Assembly: GCF_900156155.1 (NCBI RefSeq)
Contig: NZ_FTMD01000007.1
Coordinates: 186,001 to 250,000, forward strand
Source of the DNA: Aromatoleum tolulyticum
Lineage (GTDB): Bacteria; Pseudomonadota; Gammaproteobacteria; Burkholderiales; Rhodocyclaceae
Direction: 5' to 3'
Length of the DNA: 64,000 bases
Below, in pieces: positions 40,040-51,344 of this stretch (position 1 is its first letter; each line of letters opens with the position of its first letter). Below the pieces are notes generated by a model. That model worked only from the letters and a program-made list of their open reading frames with translations. It made no database searches and was not told the DNA's origin. The position numbers and the translations under genes are program-made.

Positions 40040-40582
40040 ATGGCTGAAAGCGATTCCGTGACTCCCGCCACCGCCGGCGCGGTGCGTCCGATGCTGCTGC
40101 TCGAGGCGCTGTACGATGGCCCCGAGGCCGCGAGCGAGCGGCTGGAGCTCGATTTTTCCTACCGCACCAAGAGCCGTCTGCGCGCGAGGCTGGTGTCGGG
40201 CGAGGAGGTCGGGCTGTTCCTGCCGCGCGGCACGATCCTGCGCGGCGGGCAGAAGCTCACTGGGCGGGACGGTCGCATCGTCGAGGTCGTCGCGGCGCCC
40301 GAAGACCTGCTGGAAGCGCGATGCGCGAATCCGTCGGCGCTCGCGCGTGCGGCCTACCACCTCGGCAATCGCCACGTCGCGGTCGAGGTCGGTGCCGACG
40401 CGGCGGGAGACTGGCTGCGCATCCAGGCCGATCACGTGCTCGAAGGCATGCTGGTTGGGCTCGGCGCGACGGTCACCGCGCTGCGTGCGCCATTCGAACC
40501 CGAGGCGGGGGCCTACGCGCATGGGCACCAGCATCCGGGGGACGGCAGCGGGGCGCGCATCCACATGATGGGCGGTCGCTGA
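40040..40582 (+). CDS. ureE: urease accessory nickel metallochaperone UreE
   Basis: The protein has about 180 residues. It has an N-terminal UreE domain ([34 protein letters not shown]) and a C-terminal metal-binding domain ([31 protein letters not shown]). It ends in a short His-containing tail ([19 protein letters not shown]). It stores and passes nickel to UreG. The ATG at 40040 gives an unusual Ser/Thr/Ala-rich leader of about 15 residues. Confidence 0.93.
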   Translation: MAESDSVTPATAGAVRPMLLLEALYDGPEAASERLELDFSYRTKSRLRARLVSGEEVGLFLPRGTILRGGQKLTGRDGRIVEVVAAPEDLLEARCANPSALARAAYHLGNRHVAVEVGADAAGDWLRIQADHVLEGMLVGLGATVTALRAPFEPEAGAYAHGHQHPGDGSGARIHMMGGR

Positions 40583-40612
40583 TGATGTTCGAGCGGCCTT
40601 CGGCGACTGGAT

Positions 40613-40725
40613 TGGCGGGATACGCTGCGCTCCTCCCGCCCTACGGGGTCCGTGCTTCAGCTGCGCGTGTCGTTGGCACGGAACGCAGGGCGGGAGGAGC
40701 CGAAGGCGTTCTCCGCCACGCGGCC
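40613..40725. repeat. GTAGGGCGG-type inverted repeat element, copy 2
   Basis: GGCGGGATACGCTGCGCTCC-TCCCGCCCTACG (40613-40645) and its near reverse complement CGCAGGGCGGGAGGAGCCGA-AGGCG-CCGCC (40683-40718) flank a spacer that itself has GTCCGTGC/GCACGGA-C arms. This is the same widespread palindrome family as 31201-31283. It fills most of the ureE-ureF gap. Confidence 0.6.
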
Positions 40726-40739
40726 TTCGGGAGGCCGCG

Positions 40740-41416
40740 ATGCTGCCGCTGATCCGCCTGCTGCAGCTCGCCAGTCCGGCCTTGCCGGTCGGCGCCTACA
40801 CCTACTCGCAGGGGCTGGAGTGGGCGGTCGAGTCGGGTGCGGTGCGTGACGAGGCGTCGGCCGGGCGCTGGATCGGCGATCTGCTCGAATGGAATCTCGC
40901 GCGCTTCGAGGCGCCGCTGCTCGCGCAACTGATGCGCGTCTGGGCGGACGGCGACGATGCGCAGGTCGCAGCGCTCAACGCCGATTTCCTCGCCAGCCGC
41001 GAGACCGGGGAGCTGCGCGCCGAGACGGTCCAGATGGGCTATTCGCTGGTGCGCCTGCTCACGGACCTCGACGCCTTCGCCGCGCGGCCCGGCTGGCGGG
41101 TGCGGCTGCGCGCGCTCGATACGCCGTCTTTTCCCGCAGCCTGGGCGGCGGCGGCCTCCGCGTGGGCAATCCCGGTCGACATGGCGCTGCCCGCCTACCT
41201 GTGGGCGTGGTTGGAGAACCAGGTCATGGCCGCGGTGAAGGCCGTGCCGTTGGGCCAGTCCGCCGGCCAGCGCCTGCTCGCGACGCTCGGGGCGTGCATC
41301 CCGGAACTTGCCGCGCAGGCCGCGCGGCTTCGCGCAGATCAATGGAGCAACTTCACTCCCGGCCTCGCGCTCGCGAGCAGTCGGCACGAAACCCAATATA
41401 CGAGGCTCTTCAGATC

Positions 41417-41420
<4 letters not shown>
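40740..41420 (+). CDS. ureF: urease accessory protein UreF
   Basis: A 226-residue helical protein starting [20 protein letters not shown], with the family's [18 protein letters not shown] and the C-terminal [20 protein letters not shown] block. It acts with UreD and UreG in nickel insertion as a GTPase regulator. The gap to ureE is filled by a repeat, but the ATGA overlap with ureG keeps tight coupling downstream. Confidence 0.95.
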
Positions 41421-42055
<635 letters not shown>

Positions 42056-42153
42056 TCACGCCGGCGCCGCCGCGTCTGCAACCGTGGGCTCCTACCTTGT
42101 TTCGACCTTCGCCGATCCAGTAACCTCCCATAACGCATTCCACGGATATCGCC

Positions 42154-42396
42154 ATGACATTACCCCGCATCGCTGCCGCCCTGGCTTTCACGCTCGTCGC
42201 CGGCCCGGCGCTGGCGCACGGCGATCACGGCCTCGTGCCGGGCCTCGCGCACATGTTCTCGTCCGGCGTCGAGCACCTGCCGGCGGCCCTCGTCGCACTG
42301 GTCAGCGCCTTCTTCGCCGTCCGCTCGAGCGGAGCGCTGCGCTGGACGCTGGGCGGCGTTGCGGCGGCGGCGGGCGCGCTGACTTTCGCGCTGTAG
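42154..42396 (+). CDS. 80-residue exported small membrane protein, paralog 1
   Basis: A signal peptide (MTLPRIAAALAFTLVAGPAL-A) is followed by a mature start HGDHGLVPGLAHMFSSGVEH, then hydrophobic segments (ALVALVSAFFAVRSS, LRWTLGGVAAAAGALTFAL). I do not recognise a named family. The His-rich mature N-terminus recalls HupE/UreJ nickel permeases, but the protein is far shorter. A second copy at 52948-53190 is about 80 percent identical by eye, and their upstream sequences are also alike. Its position just after ureG hints at metal or urease-related work but does not prove it. Confidence 0.75.
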   Translation: MTLPRIAAALAFTLVAGPALAHGDHGLVPGLAHMFSSGVEHLPAALVALVSAFFAVRSSGALRWTLGGVAAAAGALTFAL

Positions 42397-42545
42397 GCGC
42401 GCACGGCGTTCGCTCCGCGCTTTGAACGCGGACTGCGTTCGGCTCCGTGCGCAGAAAGCAGACTGAAAGCGAGTTCGTGTCGAATGCGTTGCACCCGGCC
42501 ACGCAGGTGTGGCCGAGGGCGAATGAGCGCAACCGGAGGAGCACA

Positions 42546-43589
42546 ATGCACAAGAAAATCATCGCCGCGGCCATCGCGGCGGCCGTCGCCATGCCGTTCG
42601 CGGCGCTGGCGCAGTCCAACGTCACGATCTACGGGCTGCTGGATCTCAACCTCGCGCGCGAAACGGCGGGCGACAAGGAACGCACCGGCGTCGATCACGG
42701 CGAACTGAACGGCTCGCGCCTGGGATTCAAGGGCAGCGAGGCGCTCGGCGGCGACCTGAAGGCGATCTTCACCATCGAAAGCGGCTTCGACCCCTCGACC
42801 GGCACCGCGGAGCAGGGCGGCCGGCTGTTCGGGCGCCAGTCCTTCGTCGGCCTCGAAAGCGCCAGCTGGGGCCGCCTCACGCTCGGCCGCCAGTACTCGC
42901 CGGCCTTCGTCGCCCTCGACCCCTTCGACGCCACCGGCTCGGCCGACCGCAGCGTCGGCCTGCTGACGCGCAAGACGGGCGGCATCAAGCCGGCCTACGA
43001 GACGCGCTTCGACAACATGGTGAAGTACCGTTCACCGACGTTTGCCGGCCTCGAGTTCGATCTCGGGTACTGGCTGGGGGAGAAGAGCGGCAACGGCGAC
43101 GCGCTCAAGGAAGGCAACGGCCACGGCATCACCGCGCTGTACAAGAACGGCGCGCTGGCGGCCTCGCTGACGACGCAGAGCGTGTATCGCAACGCCACCG
43201 GCGGCCGCGTGCGCACGACCGGCGGCGGCCTCGCCTACGACTTCGGCGTCGTGAAGCCCTACCTCGCCTACACCCAGGACAGGGAAAGCGGTTCGGTCGG
43301 CAGCGGCAAGGCGCGCACCTTCGACGTCGGCGCCGAGATCCGCGTCACCGCCAGCGACACGATCGCGCTGAGCTACGCCAAGCGCGACGAGCGCAACGAC
43401 GCCGCGGCCGAGGACGCGCAGGGCTGGTCGGCGTACTACATGCACGACCTGTCCAAGCGCACGACGCTGTATGCCGCGTATTCGCAGCTCAGCAACAAGG
43501 ACGACGCCAACTACGCGCTCGGCAACCTCACGCCCGATGCCGGCGACGATCCGCGCGTCGTGATGGCGGGCATCCGTCACCGCTTCTGA
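42546..43589 (+). CDS. Gram-negative outer membrane porin
   Basis: The protein has 347 residues from the ATG at 42546 with GGAGGAGCACA upstream. It has a signal peptide (MHKKIIAAAIAAAVAMPFAA-LA) and then the typical betaproteobacterial porin start QSNVTIYGLLDLNLA. Repeated beta-strand segments follow (SRLGFKGSEALGGDLKAIFT, GRQSFVGLESASWGRLTLGR). It ends in the Phe-terminated strand GIRHRF required for BAM recognition. It is a trimeric porin; the substrate is unknown. A good terminator follows. Confidence 0.92.
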   Translation: MHKKIIAAAIAAAVAMPFAALAQSNVTIYGLLDLNLARETAGDKERTGVDHGELNGSRLGFKGSEALGGDLKAIFTIESGFDPSTGTAEQGGRLFGRQSFVGLESASWGRLTLGRQYSPAFVALDPFDATGSADRSVGLLTRKTGGIKPAYETRFDNMVKYRSPTFAGLEFDLGYWLGEKSGNGDALKEGNGHGITALYKNGALAASLTTQSVYRNATGGRVRTTGGGLAYDFGVVKPYLAYTQDRESGSVGSGKARTFDVGAEIRVTASDTIALSYAKRDERNDAAAEDAQGWSAYYMHDLSKRTTLYAAYSQLSNKDDANYALGNLTPDAGDDPRVVMAGIRHRF

Positions 43590-43635
43590 GGCCCACGCCC
43601 CTTCTCCTCTTCGCGCGTGCCCCGCGCGTTCCTTT

Positions 43636-43672
43636 CCCCGGCGCAGCGACTCCCGGCGCCGGGGGCTTTTCG
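43636..43672 (+). terminator. intrinsic terminator after the porin gene
   Basis: CCCCGGCGC (43636-43644) and GCGCCGGGG (43656-43664) form a perfect 9-bp stem with an 11-base loop, followed by GCTTTTCG. It is placed 47 bases after the porin stop. Confidence 0.8.
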
Positions 43673-43752
43673 TTTCGACGTCCCCCGGGACCGCTACCGC
43701 GAGCGGGCTCGTCATGCAGGTGAAGATGCGAAGAACCGGGTTCAGCCGGGAA

Positions 43753-44844
43753 TCAGGGCGCGGGGAACAGCGTGTGGTGCCACTTGCGCAGGAAGTCGCG
43801 GCGCTTGACCTGATCGAGGTAGGTCATCAGGCCGGGCCCGATCGGGATCGGACGGAAGGCGCCGCCGAGCTGGCGGCGCAGCTCGGCGGCCGCGGCGTCG
43901 TCGGGCACGTCGTCGCGCACGGCGAAGAAGCCGGGGCTCTGTGCGAGCAGCTGCTGCCCCTCGCGCGACAGCAGGTGGTCCAGCCACAGGCGCGCGGCGT
44001 TCGGATGGCGCGCGCCGCGCGAGATGAAGGCGATGCGGCTCAGCACCAGCGTGTAGTCGCGCGGCAGCACGACGCCGATCGCGGGGTCCTCGTGGGCGCG
44101 CAGCAGCGCGTAGGAGCCGAGCACGTTGTAGCCGATCAGGGCCTCGCCGGAGGCGATGCGGTCGAGCATGCCGGTGGTCGAGGCGAGGGTGGCGGTGCCG
44201 GTGCGGCCGAAGGCCTGGGCGAGCTTCCAGAACACGACCGGGTTCGCGAGCACGTCCTGGGTGTGCAGCATGAAGCCGAGGCCGGACGTCGACGGTTCGT
44301 AGGTCGCCAGCTTGCCGCGGAAACGCTCCGGTTGCTGGGCGAGCAGGCGCAGCAGCTCGGCATGCGTCGTGGGCACGTCGGCGGGGTCGAGCAGCTTGCG
44401 GTTGTAGGCGATCGCGACGGGCTCGAAGGTCGTGCCGAAGGCCTCGTTCTTCCACACCGCCCAGTCCGGCAGCGCGGCCGTCTCGGCGGAGCGCCAGGGC
44501 TGGGCGTAGCCGTCGTTGACGAGCTTCACCTGCATGTCCATTGCCGAGCTCCACACGATGTCGGCCTGTTCGCCGCGCGCGGCCTCGGCGACGAAGCGCC
44601 GGTACAGCTCGCCGCTGTTGAGGTCCTCGTAGTGCACGCGCACGCCGGGGTAGCGCTGCTCGAAGTCGCGGATCAGCGGGCGCGCGATGCGCTCGTCGGT
44701 CGCGGCATGGACGATCACCTGGCCCTCGCGGATCGCCGCCGCGTACAGCGCATCGTCGCGCTCCGCGCGGGCACCCGTGGCCGTCAGCACGCACGCGCAC
44801 GCGAGCGCGACGGGGCGGAGCAGGCGGGGCAGGAATGTGCTCAA
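43753..44844 (-). CDS. orphan extracellular solute-binding protein, Fbp/PgtC-like
   Basis: The protein has about 363 residues from a TTG at 44844 with AAGGA eight bases upstream. It has a signal peptide (LSTFLPRLLRPVALACACVL-TATGARA). The mature domain has the Fbp-type type-2 periplasmic binding fold (VIVHAATDERIARPLIRDFE, YPGVRVHYEDLNSGELYRRF, FGTTFEPVAIAYNRKLL). No permease or ATPase gene is adjacent. It is divergent, 105 bases from a response regulator-kinase pair; PgtC-like sensory binding proteins have this context. It may therefore act as a ligand sensor for the kinase. The frame is open far upstream, but that lies antisense to real genes. Confidence 0.85.
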   Translation of the reverse strand: MSTFLPRLLRPVALACACVLTATGARAERDDALYAAAIREGQVIVHAATDERIARPLIRDFEQRYPGVRVHYEDLNSGELYRRFVAEAARGEQADIVWSSAMDMQVKLVNDGYAQPWRSAETAALPDWAVWKNEAFGTTFEPVAIAYNRKLLDPADVPTTHAELLRLLAQQPERFRGKLATYEPSTSGLGFMLHTQDVLANPVVFWKLAQAFGRTGTATLASTTGMLDRIASGEALIGYNVLGSYALLRAHEDPAIGVVLPRDYTLVLSRIAFISRGARHPNAARLWLDHLLSREGQQLLAQSPGFFAVRDDVPDDAAAAELRRQLGGAFRPIPIGPGLMTYLDQVKRRDFLRKWHHTLFPAP

Positions 44845-44949
44845 GTCGGGGTCCTTGCGGCGGAATGCAGCGCTCCGCGGTGGTTTTGCACGCCGCGCTC
44901 GTTTGCGGCACGATGATCTTTCCAACAGCTTTCGAATCACTTTCAGCCG

Positions 44950-45627
44950 ATGCGCCTGCTGCTCGTAGAGGATCATACCGAACTCGCGGAATGGGTTTCC
45001 AAGGCGCTGGTGCAGGCGGGCTACGCCGTCGACGTGATGCACCGCGGCGACCACGCCGACCACGCGTTGCTCACCCAGCCCTACGACCTCGTCGTGCTCG
45101 ATCTGTCGCTGCCCGGGCTGGACGGCCTGGAGGTGCTGCGCCGCCTGCGCGGGCGCGATGCGACCCGCACCACGCCGGTGATCATCCTCACCGCGCGCGG
45201 CGCGACCGAGGACCGCGTGAAGGGCCTCAACCTCGGCGCCGACGACTACCTGCCCAAGCCGTTCGAGCTCACCGAGCTGGAGGCGCGCATCAAGGCGCTG
45301 CTGCGCCGGGCGGGCAACCTCGTGCCGACGGTGAAGATCGGCCGGCTGGAGTTCGACCTCAACTCGCGCCTCGCGACGGTCGAGGGCAAGCCGCTGTCGC
45401 TGACGCCGCGCGAGCTCGCGGTGCTGGAGGCGCTGATCGCGCGCCAGGGCCGCCCGCTTGCGCGCGAGGCGCTGTTCGAGAAGGTGTTCAGCTTCGACGA
45501 GGAGGCGCGCCCGGAGGCGATCGAGATCTACGTGCACCGCCTGCGCAAGAAGCTGGAGGGCTCGGGCGCGGTCGTCACGACGCTGCGCGGGCTGGGCTAC
45601 CTGATCGGCGAGGCGGGCGGTGACTGA
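44950..45627 (+). CDS. tctD: OmpR/PhoB-family response regulator, TctD-like
   Basis: A 225-residue protein with a receiver domain (MRLLLVEDHTELAEWVSKAL, phospho-acceptor Asp51 in DLVVLDLSLPGLDG, Lys in DYLPKPFELTEL). The C-terminal winged helix has TPRELAVLEALIARQGRPL and IEIYVHRLRKKL. It is closest in style to TctD/BctD regulators of tripartite carboxylate transporters, and the transporter genes follow the kinase. It probably activates tctCBA. Confidence 0.9.
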   Translation: MRLLLVEDHTELAEWVSKALVQAGYAVDVMHRGDHADHALLTQPYDLVVLDLSLPGLDGLEVLRRLRGRDATRTTPVIILTARGATEDRVKGLNLGADDYLPKPFELTELEARIKALLRRAGNLVPTVKIGRLEFDLNSRLATVEGKPLSLTPRELAVLEALIARQGRPLAREALFEKVFSFDEEARPEAIEIYVHRLRKKLEGSGAVVTTLRGLGYLIGEAGGD

Positions 45628-45645
45628 GGCTTGGCGCGGGCGGGC

Positions 45646-47055
45646 ATGCGCGCGTCGCTGAGCCTGCGCGGGCGCGTCGCGCGCTGGCTGCTGCCGCCGC
45701 TGCTGATCCTGCTCGCGATCAACGCCGTGCTGTCCTGGCTGGGCGCGCGCCAGGCGGTCAACCGCGCCTACGACCGCTCGCTCACCGCGTCGATCCGCGC
45801 GATCGCCGAGCAGGTGCATTCGCTCGAGGGCGAGATCACCGTGGACGTGCCGTACTCGGCCTTCGAGGTGTTCGAGGCCGGCGTGCAGGAGCGCATCTTC
45901 TACGCGGTGTTCGCCCCCGACGGGCGCCTCGTGACCGGCTACGAGGACCTTCTCGCGCCGCGCGCGCCGGCCGAGGACGGCACGCTGCTGCTGGCGGAGA
46001 TGCCGTACCGCGGCGAGGAGGTGCGCATCGGCGCGATGAAGAAGCGCCTGTACGATCCGGCGCTCGCGGGTGGCGACGCGGTGACGATCGTGTTCGCCGA
46101 GACCACCGAGTCGCGCATCGCACTCGCCCGCGAACTCTTCTTCGACAGCCTGCGTCGCCAGCTGCTGCTCGTCGGGCTGGGCGCGCTGATGCTGGCGCTG
46201 GCGCTGGGCTCCGCGTTCCGCCCGCTCGTGGAGCTGCGCGACGCGGTGCAGCGCCGTGCCGAGGACGACCTCACGCCGGTGCCCACCGGCAACGTGCCGA
46301 GCGAGGTGCAGCCGCTGATCGGCGCGATCAACCACCACATGGAACGCCTGTCGGCGATGCTCGCGGCGCGGCGGCGCTTCCTCGCCGATGCCGCGCACCA
46401 GATCCGCACGCCGCTCGCGGTGCTCAGCACGCAGGCCGAGTTCGGCGCGCGCCAGGGCGACCCGGGCGAGATGCGGCGCATCTTCGAGAGCCTGCTGACG
46501 ACGATCCGCAGCACGCGCCGCATGGCCGACCAGATGCTGTCGCTGTCGCGCGCCGAGCCGGCCAACGGCCTGATCCAGGAGCAGGCGCCGGTCGATCTCA
46601 CCGCGATCGCGCGCGAGGTCGCGCTGGAGCTCGTGCCGGTGGCGCTGAAGAAGCACATCGAGCTCGCCTTCGAGGAGACGGGGGCGGCGCCGATGACCGG
46701 CAACGCGGCGATGCTGCGCGAGCTCGTCGCGAACCTCGTCGACAACGCCATCCGTTACAGTCCGCCCGACACGCAGGTCGTCGTCGCCACCGGCACCGCG
46801 GACGGGCACGTCGTGCTCGCGGTGAGCGACGAGGGGCCGGGCATCCCGCTCGCCGAGCGCGACAAGGTGTTCCAGCGCTTCTACCGCATTCTCGGCCAGG
46901 GCGGGCCGGACGGCAGCGGCCTGGGGCTCGCGATCGTGCGCGAGATCGCGCTCGCGCACGGTGGCGAAGTGCGGCTCGCCGATGCACCGGGCGGACGCGG
47001 GCTGCAGGTCGAAGTCGAGTTTCCGCGCCGCGCGGACGAGGTTGCGCAAGCGTAA
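45646..47055 (+). CDS. tctE: sensor histidine kinase, TctE-like
   Basis: The protein has about 469 residues from the ATG at 45646; a TTG at 45631 is an alternative. Two membrane segments (about 15-35 and 165-185) flank a periplasmic sensor domain of the 2CSK_N type (AIAEQVHSLEGEITVDVPYS). A HAMP-like linker and HisKA follow, with the phospho-His near residue 251 (ADAAHQIRTPLAVLSTQAEF) and HATPase motifs (NLVDNAIRYSPP, DEGPGIP, GSGLGLAIVREIA). It pairs with the upstream regulator. Its stop is followed by the tctC genes. Confidence 0.9.
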   Translation: MRASLSLRGRVARWLLPPLLILLAINAVLSWLGARQAVNRAYDRSLTASIRAIAEQVHSLEGEITVDVPYSAFEVFEAGVQERIFYAVFAPDGRLVTGYEDLLAPRAPAEDGTLLLAEMPYRGEEVRIGAMKKRLYDPALAGGDAVTIVFAETTESRIALARELFFDSLRRQLLLVGLGALMLALALGSAFRPLVELRDAVQRRAEDDLTPVPTGNVPSEVQPLIGAINHHMERLSAMLAARRRFLADAAHQIRTPLAVLSTQAEFGARQGDPGEMRRIFESLLTTIRSTRRMADQMLSLSRAEPANGLIQEQAPVDLTAIAREVALELVPVALKKHIELAFEETGAAPMTGNAAMLRELVANLVDNAIRYSPPDTQVVVATGTADGHVVLAVSDEGPGIPLAERDKVFQRFYRILGQGGPDGSGLGLAIVREIALAHGGEVRLADAPGGRGLQVEVEFPRRADEVAQA

Positions 47056-47226
47056 GCGGCGCACCGCGGACCCTGCGCCAACCGGCGCTTTCCTCGTCGC
47101 GCCCGCAGCCCGACACCCCCGGCGCGAAGCTGTCGACCGCTGAAAGCGAATCGAAAGCCCTTCTCCGTATCGTCCGTCTCCATGCAGGGCCGGAGCGACC
47201 GGTCCGATATCAAGGAGGAGACAAGC

Positions 47227-48198
47227 ATGATCCGCAACATCGTCAAAACCACCCTCGTCGCCGCAGCGCTCGGCCTCGGTTTCGTCGCCAGCGCCCCGGC
47301 GTTCGCGCTCGACAGCGTCAAGATCCTCGTGCCGGCCAATCCGGGCGGCGGCTGGGATCAGACCGCGCGTGCGCTGCAGGCGGCGATCAACGCCGAAGGC
47401 ATCGCCAAGAAGGTCACCGTCGACAACAAGGGCGGCGCGGGCGGCACGATCGGGCTGGCGCAGTTCGTCAATGGCGCGAAGGGTGACGGTGGCGCGACGC
47501 TGGTCGGCGGCATGGTGATGGTCGGCGCGATCGCGACCAACAAGTCGCCGGTGAACCTGACCCAGGTCACGCCGCTGGCGCGCCTCTCCGGCGAGACGCT
47601 GGTCGTCGTCGTGCCGGCGAGCTCGAAGATCCAGACCCTCAAGGAGCTGATCGACCAGTTCAAGGCCAACCCGGGCTCCGTGGCCTGGGGCGGCGGCTCG
47701 GCGGGCGGCTCGGACCACATCCTCGCGGGCCTGATCGCGCAGGCGGTCGGCGTCGATCCGGCGAAGGTGAACTACATCGCCTACTCGGGCGGCGGCGAGG
47801 CGCAGGCCGCGATCATGGGCGGCCACGTCGCGGCCGGCATCAGCGGCTTCGGCGAGTTCCAGTCGCAGATCAAGTCCGGCAAGCTGCGCGCGCTGGCGGT
47901 CTCGGGCGCCGAGCGCATCCCCGGCGAGAGCGTGCCGACGCTGAAGGAGCAGGGCGTCAATGTCGAGATGGTGAACTGGCGCGCGATCTTCGCCGCGCCC
48001 GGCATCAGCGAGGCGCAGCAGAAGGAACTCGTCGCCGCGCTCGACAAGGCGGTCACGTCGAATTCGTGGAAGGACGCGCTGAAGCGCAACGACTGGCAGG
48101 ACATGTACCTCACCGGCCCCGAGTTCAAGAAGTTCCTCGACGCTGACGTCGCGCGCATCACCAAGCTGGTGACCGACCTCGGCATGGTCAAGCCGTAA
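47227..48198 (+). CDS. tctC: tripartite tricarboxylate transporter substrate-binding protein TctC (copy 1)
   Basis: The protein has 323 residues from the ATG at 47227 with a strong AAGGAGGAGA five bases upstream. It has a signal peptide (MIRNIVKTTLVAAALGLGFV-ASAPAFA). The mature domain has the Bug/TctC fold: VKILVPANPGGGWDQTARAL, GAGGTIGLAQFVNG and LRALAVSGAERIPGESVPTL. It captures citrate-like carboxylates for TctAB. A second, related binding-protein gene follows after a short repeat. Confidence 0.93.
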   Translation: MIRNIVKTTLVAAALGLGFVASAPAFALDSVKILVPANPGGGWDQTARALQAAINAEGIAKKVTVDNKGGAGGTIGLAQFVNGAKGDGGATLVGGMVMVGAIATNKSPVNLTQVTPLARLSGETLVVVVPASSKIQTLKELIDQFKANPGSVAWGGGSAGGSDHILAGLIAQAVGVDPAKVNYIAYSGGGEAQAAIMGGHVAAGISGFGEFQSQIKSGKLRALAVSGAERIPGESVPTLKEQGVNVEMVNWRAIFAAPGISEAQQKELVAALDKAVTSNSWKDALKRNDWQDMYLTGPEFKKFLDADVARITKLVTDLGMVKP

Positions 48199-48237
48199 GC
48201 CGGGACCGACCGACCATCAACGCTGCGGCCAACCCCG

Positions 48238-48290
48238 TCCGTTCGCCCTGAGCTCGTCGAAGGGCTTCGACAGGCTCAGCCCGAACGGTA
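48238..48290. repeat. GTTCGCCCTGAG...CTTCGACAGGCTCAG palindrome, copy 1
   Basis: GTTCGCCCTGAGCTCGTCGA and TTCGACAGGCTCAGCCCGAAC pair as a hairpin over AGGGC. This is a widespread GC-rich intergenic palindrome in proteobacteria. It lies in the gap between the two tctC genes and may protect or fold the message between them. A second copy is at 52122-52183. Confidence 0.7.
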
Positions 48291-48356
48291 TCGGGGTGCC
48301 GCGCCGCTCCTGCACCGCCGCCGCGGCCCGCGGGACCTCATCCGGAGACACTCGAC

Positions 48357-49340
48357 ATGCGACATCACGACATCGGCGCCGGCCTCGGCCGCGCGCTGAG
48401 GACGGCCCTCGCCGGCCTCGCCCTCGCGGGCGCCACGACCCTGGCCTGCGCCGCGGACTACAAGATCCTCGTGCCCGCCGCGCCCGGCGGCGGCTACGAC
48501 CAGCTCGGCCGCGCGGTGCAGGCGGCGCTGCAGGCCAATAAGCTCGCCGAGCGCGTGCAGGTGAACAACGTCACCGGCGCGGGCGGCACGATCGGGCTCG
48601 CGCAGCTGATCAACGGCAGCAAGGGCGACGGCGGCGCGCTGATGGCGAGCGGCAAGGGCATGGTGTCGGCGGTGTTCATCAACAAGTCGCCGGTCACGCT
48701 GTCGAACGTCACGCCGATCGCGCGCCTTACCGGCGAATACGAGGTGCTGGTGGTGCCGGCGAGCTCGCCGCTCAAATCCATGGCCGACCTCGTCGCCGCG
48801 TACAAGGCGAATCCGGCCGCGGTGTCGTGGGCGGGCGGCTTCGCCGGCGGCGTCGACCAGCTCACCGCGGGCATGATCGTGCAGGCGATCGGCGGCGAGG
48901 CGGGCAAGTTCAACTACGTCGCCTTCGGCAGCGGCGGCGAGGTGCTGGCGCAGGTGCTGGGCGGCCACGTCACCGTGGGCCTCGGCGGCTTCAACGAGTT
49001 CGCCGGCCAGATCAAGGCAGGCAAGCTGCGCGCGCTGGCGGTCACGGCGCCCGCGCGCGTCAAGGACATCGATGTGCCGACGCTGAAGGAGCAGGGCATC
49101 AACGTCGAGTTCGTGAACTGGCGCGGCATCATGGCGGCGCCCGGCATCAGCGACGCGCAGCGCGACGAGCTGGTGAAGGCGCTGACGCAGATGGCGAAGA
49201 GCGAGTCGTGGAAGGCGACGCTCGAGAAGAACGAGTGGGTCGACATGCTGATGGTCGGCGACGAGTTCCGCCACTACGTCGAGGCCGAGCAGAAGACCGT
49301 GCTCAAGCTCGTCACCGACCTCGGGCTGGTGAAGAAATGA
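48357..49340 (+). CDS. tctC: tripartite tricarboxylate transporter substrate-binding protein TctC (copy 2)
   Basis: The protein has 327 residues with a signal peptide (MRHHDIGAGLGRALRTALAG-LALAGATTLACA). The mature sequence runs parallel to copy 1 (YKILVPAAPGGGYDQLGRAV, GAGGTIGLAQLINGSKGDGG, LRALAVTAPARVKDIDVPTL), so the two arose by duplication. It overlaps tctB by four bases, which makes this copy the one tightly coupled to the membrane subunits. The different ligand pocket residues (GGGYDQ versus GGGWDQ) may mean different substrates. Confidence 0.93.
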   Translation: MRHHDIGAGLGRALRTALAGLALAGATTLACAADYKILVPAAPGGGYDQLGRAVQAALQANKLAERVQVNNVTGAGGTIGLAQLINGSKGDGGALMASGKGMVSAVFINKSPVTLSNVTPIARLTGEYEVLVVPASSPLKSMADLVAAYKANPAAVSWAGGFAGGVDQLTAGMIVQAIGGEAGKFNYVAFGSGGEVLAQVLGGHVTVGLGGFNEFAGQIKAGKLRALAVTAPARVKDIDVPTLKEQGINVEFVNWRGIMAAPGISDAQRDELVKALTQMAKSESWKATLEKNEWVDMLMVGDEFRHYVEAEQKTVLKLVTDLGLVKK

Positions 49341-49819
49341 GCACGCGCGCACGCATCGACGCCGGCGAGCTGCTGATCTCGCTCGTGCTGCTGGCGCTGG
49401 GCAGCTTCGTCGCCTTCGAGACCCAGGGCATCGCCGAGACGCAGGGCTATGCGCAGGTCGGCCCGCGCCTCTTCCCTTACCTCATCGGCACCGGCCTCAT
49501 GCTGTGCGGCGCCTGGCTCGCGTGGCAGGCGCTCTCCGGCGGCTGGCGCGCGATGCCGGATGAAGCCGAGACGCATGCCGCGCCCGATCGCATGGGCTTC
49601 CTGCTGATCAGCGCCGGCGTGGTGCTGCACATGGTGCTGATCGGCTGGGCCGGCTTCATCCTCGCCTCGACGCTGCTCTTCGTGCTGGTCGCGCGCGGTT
49701 TCGGCAGCAAGAAGCCGGTGCGCGACCTCGGGATCGCGGTCGTGCTGTCGACCATCGTGTATTTCCTCTTCACGCGCGGCCTGGGCCTGAGCCTGCCCGC
49801 CGGCCCGTTCGGAGGCTGA
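49337..49819 (+). CDS. tctB: tripartite tricarboxylate transporter small membrane subunit TctB
   Basis: The protein has 160 residues from the ATG at 49337 overlapping the tctC stop; the upstream open frame is not coding. It has four predicted membrane helices ([80 protein letters not shown]), the TctB layout. It works with TctA. Confidence 0.9.
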   Translation: MSTRARIDAGELLISLVLLALGSFVAFETQGIAETQGYAQVGPRLFPYLIGTGLMLCGAWLAWQALSGGWRAMPDEAETHAAPDRMGFLLISAGVVLHMVLIGWAGFILASTLLFVLVARGFGSKKPVRDLGIAVVLSTIVYFLFTRGLGLSLPAGPFGG

Positions 49820-49820
49820 G

Positions 49821-51338
<1,518 letters not shown>

Positions 51339-51344
51339 GGAGTA

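Noticed and set aside
44845-47826. Minus-strand open frame continuing upstream of the binding protein to 47826
   Set aside because: The first part is antisense to the response regulator, kinase and tctC genes; only the part after the TTG at 44844 has a signal peptide and family motifs.
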